NCBI GenBank assembly: GCA_964059195.1
Contig: CAXKWD010000005.1
Span: forward strand, 142,253,686-142,317,685
DNA from: Ectobius pallidus
Lineage: Eukaryota > Arthropoda > Insecta > Blattodea > Ectobiidae
Reading direction: 5' to 3'
Length of the DNA stretch: 64,000 nucleotides
The notes under the pieces were generated by a model. That model was not told the DNA's origin. It saw only the letters and a program-made list of their open reading frames with translations, and did not search any database. Each line of letters opens with the position of its first letter. The first letter of the stretch is position 1. The position numbers were made by a program, and so were the translations under genes. Positions 55,663 to 64,000 of the stretch are shown here, one piece after another.

Positions 55663-57539
55663 CATTATGCTCTATTTCGCTTTTTCCAAGAAAATACAGA
55701 AAAGTCAAATGAAATGCTAATTTTATTATTTGAAACCAAGTTCACTAACTTCAGAAACTCAGGAAAGCATTAGGCTATATTTTTGTAGCAAATTTTGTTT
55801 TCTGAAGGTCAAATTTTTAATAAATATTGGGGTATTTTAGAGTAGGATGCTATTATCCATCTAAAAATATTGTGTGTTCAGATGTTTCGTGGGCATCTGA
55901 AATAACTTTTTAATGTTTGCAGATTTTGCAGTAGGTCTAGTTGTTATTTGTATTAATTTATTTATTTATTTATTTATCGAAGTAAATTTCTCTCATTAAC
56001 TAATGTTCGGACATAAATAAAAATGTGAATTCAGAAGTTAAGAAAAATACTTGGTGAATATCTAATAACTGTTTAATAATAAGGGGTGAAATGTTCACCA
56101 TTTTTGGTCACAATTAATTGTTTTTGCATTATAAAATACCTTAATGTATAAGTTGGTCAAGTTTCAGTGCCCTCAGGTACTTAGAAGTCTCCCTAATTAC
56201 GCGATATTAAAAAAGCTACACTCTTTAAATGTTTAAATCTCGTTGATGATAGGAAATAATTTTTGACAAAATTAAACTGCCTTCAGAAGATTATCCCTAA
56301 ACAAAATAAAAGTAATATTCAAATTGGGTTAGTAATATATATATATAAGATATATTAGTTGTGAGGCTGGGTATTTCTGATGAGGCTGCATGTACACATT
56401 TTTCTTTTAAGTATTATACAAATGTTTAATGCCAATTCCCCATGATTTTATTTTTGCTATATTTTTATACATTCATGACTAAACGCATGAAGTCTGAAAT
56501 TTTTACTGAAGTTACACAGAGTATGGGTCTAATAAAATAGCACATGAATTTTTTAAAAAATTATATCAGTACATTTTACAATAAAAATTAAGACATTTAT
56601 GGTGATATTTTTTTTTTTAATTTGAGACGTGCATTTAATATTTTTTTCTTCATGCCAGTAAATATACATGAAAACTAATACCTGATATTTTTATAAATAT
56701 GTAATTGGTCCTTTTAAAAAGAAAATCTGACATATTTCTGAAAAATTGTGTGCAAAAGCAACATTTCCGTCATTTTGAAATAAGCAAATTTTCAATATTA
56801 TTTTTTGAATAACTCAGAAACTAAATATACTGAAAGAAATGATCCTTCTTCACAACATTATCTTATACACCACGAAAAATCAAGTAATAGTAGTTTTAAA
56901 AATGTTGTACTAATAAAAATTTCACCCACTACATATCGTAAAGCGAAATCAGTGGTGAAAAGCATTTAGCACATTATGCAGGTGTGTTTACTATTGACCT
57001 GTTTATGTATATAATATATATTACATTATATATGTGTGTATTTGTATGTAATATATGTATGTGTGTAATTTTACCAATAGAGTAAATTATATTGTGGCGT
57101 ATGTTTTGATACAATTGCTTGCAATACCCTTGGGATTGGTATTGTTTTTAGACCGATGTAGCATTGTATAATATAGCCTCCATCATTTTAGGAGCATTGA
57201 CCAGTATGGCAAATAACACAGATACACAGCATCCAGCATTCCCATGGAGCATGTTGGCCACATCTGCCTGAGGAAGTGGTCCACATCCCTCCGGTACTTG
57301 TTACACGAGTCACTCTGACCCACTGAAACACATGTCCTCTGCCTGCCTGCGCCTCTTTTTATCATCAACCTCTAATTTCCTATGACCGGATACATCTCGC
57401 CTCCAGGTCCTCATTTAAACGGAATCTCACCTTGAATTTATTTATCGGTGTTAAATGTTACTTGTTTCTAGTTCGTCAAGTAACGGAAGGAAATGACCTG
57501 TTTCATCAGTGGAAAGTTTTTTAATAAGTTACTTAATAC
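55663..57539. other. AT-rich intergenic sequence, nothing recognised
   Basis: Simple AT/TG stretches (for example 56333-56348 and 57005-57066) and a GC-richer patch at about 57180-57370 with a 61-codon minus frame of no known family. Confidence 0.4.
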
Positions 57540-57554
57540 GATTATGTTTGTTTC

Positions 57555-57712
57555 TTATGATTATTTAACTACGGTTGTGAACTGCTCATAAGCCTGTATT
57601 TTAATCACGTAAAATATTTTTATATGTCTTTAATTCCACGTACACATAAATGCCATCGACCTGCGCAGGAATCGAACTTGCCATTTTAAGAACAGTCAGC
57701 CGAGACTTACAA
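57555..57712 (-). mobile_element. SINE relic, relative of 57870-58072
   Basis: TTATTTAACTACGG, CACATAAATGCCATCGACCT and a minus-strand B box GTTCGATTCCT match the intact SINE 300 bp downstream, with heavy divergence. Confidence 0.6.
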
Positions 57713-57869
57713 ATTGATCCACACAAACCTACTTAATATTATTAATATGATTAATATTAGGAGAATCAACTGGTAGGCCTATGCTTTGTAAGTTGTAGAA
57801 TTTTGAAAAAGTGTGCGACAAAGTAAATATTTTTTATTATTAATCCTAATATAATTAGAATTTTATTGG

Positions 57870-58072
57870 TTGGTTTATGGTTATTTAACGACGGGGATGT
57901 ACTGCAACTTACAGGCCTGTGACCGTCGCCGGTATGCCGGAATTTTGTCCCGCAGTTACTGAAATCTACTGAAATGGGCCTGTCACATTTAGGCACACAT
58001 AAATGCCGTCTACCTGGACCGGGATCGATCCCGCAACCTTGGGCACAGAAAGCCAGCGCCACCCAGGCCGAC
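57870..58072 (-). mobile_element. tRNA-derived SINE, 14-bp target duplication
   Basis: Flanked by TAGAATTTTATTGG at 57856-57869 and 58073-58086. The minus-strand head GTCGGCCTGGGTGGCGCTGG and B box GGGATCGATCCCGG are followed by ATTTATGTGTGCCTAAATG. Confidence 0.88.
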
Positions 58073-58086
58073 TAGAATTTTATTGG

Positions 58087-59374
58087 GTTGGGATGGATTA
58101 AGATTGGCGTTATATAATTAAAAATTAAAAAAAAAAAAAAAATACTAAGTGGCCTGAAGAATGTACTAACATACAGATTTAAGTATAGAAATAAGAAGCT
58201 AAAAACTTCTTTATTGTACGTCTAAAATCTTTTATTTTACCTAAAGCAGTGTTTCAAAAGTATAGTAAATTGTTTTTAGAAATTCCTACACACACACTTT
58301 GAACTTTATTCCTATTGATTCATTTAATCGTTTTACATAGGCTGTTTAATTATTATTTGTATCTTCGCCCAAGCGTCACTTCAATTTTGTATTTACAAAT
58401 GTTTACAAGATTTCTGTCTTAGTATACAAACGTATAATTACATTGTCAGAAGAAGGATTAAACAATTGGAAATTAATAATAACATTTTAGCTGGCAAAGT
58501 GAAGGCGCAAGGCAATTTTGAACCTCTAATACAGAAATCTGAATGAATTGAGGATGCAAGGTTGTTTCTGAAATGTTTGAGAATGTAAAGTGTTTTGTAA
58601 AATGTTTTATTGGCGTGTGTGATTCAGGAACCACAAACGGTAGTTCCACCACTCTCATATTTCACAAACTTATAGGCTTCTTCGGAACAAAAACACTTAC
58701 ATAAGAACCCTTCTCACACCCCAGTTCACAACCACAAGAAACTGCTCTCCGACGTCATATAACACCGGGTCCAGTTTTCACGGGAGATAAAGGTATTAAA
58801 GGCTTGGTAGTATATGTGTGCGCCTGTATGTGTATTTCTAGCGAGGTGATGTATTGCTCGAACCTTAGCTTTCCGTCTGAATGGAAGGAAGAAGGCAGTG
58901 GCGGTTCGTAGGTATTTATTTGTTCATCCAATTAGTGATTTTCGTAACAAATCTTTCTGACTGATATTGCTCTTAATCAGGAATGGATTTATATGGATAT
59001 AAATTTACGGTATATTCATAATAGATTGATACTCATAGTCTGATACGATAACGTCAAACACTGAGCAATAATACTATACAAATAGGATATATCAAATTTT
59101 ATGAGACAAACGTATGCAATCTATGATTTTTTACATTTCAAATCTCTTTTCGAAATCTAGATAAACTATTTCGTGCAATCATCCTAGTGTTTATAACTTA
59201 TAGTGTACTGTGGACTTGAAATATGTATAAGCCTAATAATGTGTATAATCTCTCACTATTATAACATAAATAAATTGCCTCAGCGAAAATCTGTTACATT
59301 AATTATTTGTTTACACATTTACGGAAAGTTGGTTTAGATTACTACTCGTATAAACTTACGAGACACAAATAATT
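58087..59374. other. Intergenic sequence, nothing recognised
   Basis: An A-rich run at 58126-58142; otherwise unique AT-rich sequence without a recognisable gene. Confidence 0.4.
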
Positions 59375-59907
59375 TTAGGGCAGAAGTTAAGTGCAGACTC
59401 AAATCAGGAAATGCTTGTTTTTATGCAGTTCAGAAACTCTTATCTTCTCGCCTTCTGTCCAGAAATAAAAATAAAGATTTGTAAGAATATTATACTGTAA
59501 TATATAGAAGTGAGACATGGTCGCTTACTCTTCGGAAAGAACATAATCTGAGAGTGTTCGAAAACAGGGTGCTTAGGAAAATATTTGGGCCTAAGGGAGA
59601 TAAAAATGGGGACTGGAGAAAACTGCATAACAAAGAGCTTCATGACCTGTACTCTTCGCCGGATATACTAAAAGTAATTAAATCACGGAGGATGAAATGG
59701 GCTGGGCATGCTGCGCGCATGGGGGAGGGAAGACGTATCTGAAAAGTATTGACTGGGAGACCCGAAGGGAAAAGACCACGTGGAGGACAATATTAGGATA
59801 GATTTAAGGGAAGCAGGATTTGTGAGGGATGTTTGGAAGGAGTCAGCACAGAATAGGGTTGAATTGCGGGCTCAGATATGCGCGGCAATAAACCTTCGGG
59901 TTCCATA
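59375..59907 (+). pseudogene. LINE reverse-transcriptase C-terminal relic, 3' end
   Basis: Plus-strand reading in consecutive frames gives RAEVKCRLKSGNACFYAVQK, LLSSRLLSRN, SETWSLTLRKEHNLRVFENR, VLRKIFGPKG, then WRKLHNKELHDLYSSPDILK and SRRMKWAGHAARMGEGRR, then a stop and frameshift into GRPEGKRPRGG. This is the conserved post-RT region of insect non-LTR retrotransposon ORF2. The relic ends with the untranslated GCGGCAATAAACC. Most of ORF2 is missing, and the fragment carries several stops. Confidence 0.85.
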
Positions 59908-60029
59908 AAATATATAATATTCCTTTAACTTTCTGAGGAATTTTCTATTGCCATTGAGTATGAGTATAAACTTACGAGGGTGCCTTACTGCCAACTACAT
60001 GTTTCAGTCATTTTTCTGTTTTCATATTA

Positions 60030-60030
60030 A

Positions 60031-60090
<60 letters not shown>
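60030..60090. repeat. (ATT)n microsatellite, about 20 units
   Basis: Uninterrupted ATT run, probably length-polymorphic. Confidence 0.95.
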
Positions 60091-60091
<1 letters not shown>

Positions 60092-61803
60092 AGTGATAAT
60101 CGTTGTAACTTGACATTCGTCGTCTAGTAATTGTAAGTTAATACAAAATTCAAGTCATTTTTGATCGCGGGATGAGAATCTGTCCCATTGGGGAGGAATC
60201 TTCGTTTCATATCCTGACTAATCGTGAGGGTTTGGAAAAATGGAGGGAGAAATATCTACCAATATTTTTTACGGCGTCGAATAGGGAGCAATGGGCATGT
60301 GTGGCGTGACTGACGGACAAAGATGTTCAGTAGGGGATTGGGAAATTCTTTATGAAGGAAAGACAGCTCAGTTCGAAAACGCGGGAAATTGGGAAGCGGA
60401 GGTAGAGGGCCTATAATGGAAATAAGTGATTGAAGCAACGTTTTAAAAGCTTTTTTTTTTTACATTTTAAGGATAGACTTAATATTTTGCGTTTATAATT
60501 TCTCTCTCTCCCTCTCTCTCTGTTTTGAATGAGCCCCTACGGTCCATGTGGACCCGTGCAAAAGCATGAAATTTATTATGTAAAAAGTAATTAATATAAT
60601 AGGCCTACATAAACTTACTGCGTGCTACTACATACTTTATTACTGCAGGTGTAGGCCTACCTATTTCGTTATGAGAACGCCGCACCTCTGCGACACCACT
60701 TCACAGATATACCCGTTATTGAAGTAGGGATGCACAAATATGCGAAATGAGCACAGATATCGAATTTTACTTGTTGCTGGCCATGAGAAGCGGTACGATT
60801 TCCCAGACCCGTAGAATACATCTCTTAGCGGGCTGAAATATTTTTAGTGGGCCTATGGATTTCCAAAAAAAATCGCTAGATCTAGTGAGAACACTGGATT
60901 AGCTACCCTGATAAAAAATTTCAGAGAAGTTGAAGGGAAAACTTGGCAGTAGCAACGAAGGATCAGCCGCCACCATGTATGAGATGACTATAGAATGTGT
61001 GACCGAAAGTGTATTTGTATGGAGTGACATATTGCGTATCCTACCGTACCGTATGAATGAAAGCACGAGGGACTGATAAGACGGGAAATGTCCTGCAGGT
61101 ATAATTAATTTGCGTGTTGTGGCACTCTTGCGGGAATTCTCCCTGCCTGACAAGGTAGTGATGGATGGCTCATTGTTACATCAGCACGACGCAAGGAAAG
61201 AAGTCGACAATCGATAATCCATCTCTTGTCCCGCAGCAAATTGGTCCAACACTTCAAGTGACAAATTTAATTTGAAAAGTTTGTCACACCGTGACCAACT
61301 TTATCATTTTTCTAAAGTGGAAGATGCAAAATAAAGACATTAAGCCTATCTAAAAGAACTTTGTGATCGCGAATTATTCAAAAACGGCTTTAACGAGTTT
61401 GCTTAAATTCTGTTGTGAGATGTGCTTATATCAAAGGCTGAAACTTTTGTTTGGCACATTTTTTATGACACAAATATTATTTGAAGGGTGGTTATAGACC
61501 ATTCATCGTTTGTAGGAACTCTGGCTTGAGATCTTTCATGGAGAACAGTACACTTTTTAAAAAAGACTGAGACAACTGAATATGCACTTCCTAAAATAGA
61601 TCCCTTATTCTATATATAAAGGCGAAGTGAGAAAGCTGTATTCCCATGCTTATGCCGCATTCACACACAAAATTAACCTAAACTTAAGAACATAAATTAT
61701 TATTCCAAATTATTTTGGAGTTGCTGAAAATGCAAAGCACCCCCGAAGTCGGCGCCTGTGTTGGTAGGGGAAGGTGATACTGACTACTGAGTATGTTTCT
61801 GGG

Positions 61804-61866
61804 GAGTCAAGTGGTCTCTACGCCAGCTTACCGAGTTGAAAATCCTGGTTCGAATCCTGTACAGGA
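61804..61866 (+). mobile_element. tRNA-like SINE head relic
   Basis: AGTCAAGTGGTCTCTACGCC has a weak A-box match and GGTTCGAATCC at 61847-61857 is a perfect B box. No target duplication found. Confidence 0.45.
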
Positions 61867-64000
61867 AGAATTTTGCTGCATTGGATTAGTTTACTCTTTT
61901 GGATCTTACTTACAGTGGGTTGGAATATAGAACAAATGGATAATGTCAGATAAATATTGCATAGAGCTCTACATGTTAGAAGGCTTGATTCCGGTTTAAA
62001 TATTTTATGAACTTCTTTGAGGAATTAGGTTTTTAATATTTATGTCGTACTTTTCCCTGGTTTCGTCTTACATTCTTTGCTGTCAGCAAGGCGACGTGAG
62101 TGCACGGTAGAGGAAATAAAGTTCTTGTGATGTGCTGAAAATAGTACAGACAGCTGAAATGAATAGTGGAGCTAAAGAAAACAGCATCGAAAAAGTGTTT
62201 ACGTAACTGGCATAGCAATTTGTTTTAATATTTCAGCTGTGCCATATCTTACATAACCTACAAATAATAATTAATGTATGACATTGGTGTTCTTAAAACC
62301 ATTTGATCACTTACATGAAAATAGTTTTTTTTTCTTATTAGTGCCCGGTTTCTGGTACACCTCACATATTAATTTAAGTATATATTCTTGTAAATTTTAC
62401 CACGTTGGTAGGTTTATTATACTTGAAGTCTTCACGAAAGAATATTTGATTAAAATTCCAGTTATGGTTTTTAAGTTCCCGAATAGAACATTACATTTTA
62501 ATAAAAAGCAAATTATGGCTGTTTGTTTTTTACTTATGACATTTACCGGAACCCCTTGCACAATTACTGCTCACAATAATTTTGAGGCATTCATCTTCAT
62601 TTTCTTCTGGAGTAGCCTACATAATTCACGTCTGTTCTCGCTTGATTTCTTCCGATAGAAAGAGTAAGTTTGTTGGTTATGTTCAAGGTAAATGCCTAAG
62701 GTACATTTCGGCACATTTTACCCTTAGTGCAAACAGTTCACAATATTTTTTAAACTCAATTTCGTAGCGCTGTTTTCCAGAAAGACCATCTTGCCATTGG
62801 CCAACTGTAAGTTGTATTCATCTTTCAATTTCAGTGATACATGGCACGCTGGATATGCATGTTATCAGCAAAACCAGCAAAGCTACAGTTTTATTGAAGT
62901 ATAGGTATAGTTGGTGACTATAGTTGGTTTGCGACTCTGTTAAGAAAGTTAGGAATATTGGAGGGGGAAAGCTTCCCAACTTCCTCTATGGAAACTGATG
63001 ATTTTTAACTGGCTTCACACCACTTGACTGGTTCATTGGAAAAATCGTTAGATTCTTCCTCTTCTGTATTTCCGCTTTTAAATTTCCCCAGTTTCTGGAG
63101 TCGCAAAGGTGTATCACCATCTATAACTCCACGTGTCTTCAGTTGTGCCTCATTTCAGACCTCACCACCTCCGAAAAAAAGGGGGAAGTGGGATGGACCA
63201 TCCAGCAATATTAACCACTGTATTCCACAATTAATAAGTTCTTAGTGAGTTTTAGTATCATCTGTAGCAAAGAGGGTTGATAACTACTCAGGCTTACAAA
63301 AATGTTATCATCACTCCACAGTGTCATACAGCTTATGCCATTTATTTGCGTATACCACCGTGTCCAAGCCATGCGATTAGTTGAACCATCCATGCATAGT
63401 TACATTGCGATCAATTTCATTGTATCGACAGGTAAGCCATATCATCGGTGCAACTGCCTGCAACTAACAAGTAAGTAATCTCCTCTGCGATACCAACGTC
63501 ATGAATCATGAGTCGCATGAGCGGGTAAACCGAAACTGAAGCCTTACCCAGTTTTTGCGGATGACTGAGCTTCATCAGATGCTTTCCCGCGTGTCGCACG
63601 AGTCATCAGTTATTTGATCGGATCTGATGTTTCGGAAACCTTACTGTCGCCATGAAATCTAATGCGCATGACTGAATTTACACGTGTTCCGGCTGACTGC
63701 GTGGCAGGTGCTTTTAATTTGACTATCCAGTATTCATGTATTCAAGTATGAAGTCCATTTTCTTTTTCGTTTTCCTTTCTATTTATTTTTCTGCTATCTT
63801 TCTTTCTTATTTTAAAGAGTGTATCCAAAAGCCTGCAAAGTGTCATTTTTCACAAACTTGTTTTTAAATTAAAACCAACTTTTATGCACCCAAGAAACGA
63901 CTATGTGCCACAACTATGAGCTAAGGTTCACAGTTTCATCACAAGATGGAAGCACTTATACTTATGTCCCGCAAGTCTACTAGTCGCCTACAGCTGATTA

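Larger units (their letters stand above)
59908..64000. other. Intergenic sequence, few features
   Basis: It contains an (ATT)n microsatellite at 60030-60090, a tRNA-like scrap at 61804-61866 and two TAGGCCTA sites. Several 60-126-codon frames (for example 62278-62658 and 63024-63245) show no recognisable motif. TGCCCGGTTTCTGG at 62342 recalls the 8.1-kb MITE end but has no partner. Confidence 0.4.

Noticed and set aside
63211..63599. Adjacent minus-strand frames at the right edge as a gene
   Set aside because: Short, in different frames, no shared motif or clear splice sites.
1..64000. CRISPR arrays, bacterial operons, riboswitches or ribosome binding sites
   Set aside because: No regularly spaced repeats of that kind. 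SINEs, LTR elements and AT-rich spacers show eukaryotic (insect) DNA.

Overview
The window looks like repeat-rich, AT-rich intergenic DNA from a large insect genome. The dense tRNA-headed SINEs, mariner, hAT and Helitron relics and a BEL/Pao retrotransposon support this. The SINE families resemble ones I associate with cockroaches (Blattodea, e.g. Periplaneta); that is from memory and unchecked. I found no confident host protein-coding exon. Every recognisable coding segment belongs to a mobile element.

Layout. 1-5690: 3' part of a BEL/Pao LTR retrotransposon with an uninterrupted pol frame running off the left edge, followed by a 3' LTR with TATA box and poly(A) signal. 5.7-17 kb: mostly unique AT-rich DNA with a Harbinger-like MITE (8118-8544), a SINE (12124-12428), SINE relics and a MITE (15815-16231). 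17.5-31 kb: a scrambled mariner, a dimeric SINE, a transposase relic, a small hAT-type element (24164-24417), microsatellites, a large hairpin and a second mariner relic. 33103-38661: a complete LTR element with two apparently identical 945-bp LTRs and a 4-bp target duplication. It encodes one 367-residue protein of unknown family and no pol. 38.8-43.5 kb: SINE, a 209-bp-arm palindrome carrying two divergent tRNA-like units, a long-TIR MITE, a hAT relic with a SINE nested in it, and more SINEs. 45.7-47 kb: a TIR transposon relic interrupted by a short Helitron. 47-58 kb: SINEs, three further MITE-like elements, another tRNA-like TIR unit and a minus-strand LINE relic. 59.4-59.9 kb: a LINE 3' relic. 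The last 4 kb is nearly featureless.

No genes here work together as a pathway. The content records successive transposition. The BEL element and the 33-38 kb LTR element look youngest (intact frame; identical LTRs). Mariner and LINE fragments are old. The observations most worth following are the pol-less LTR element with its unusual protein, the palindromic tRNA-like element, and a strong excess of the palindrome TAGGCCTA outside the recognised young elements.
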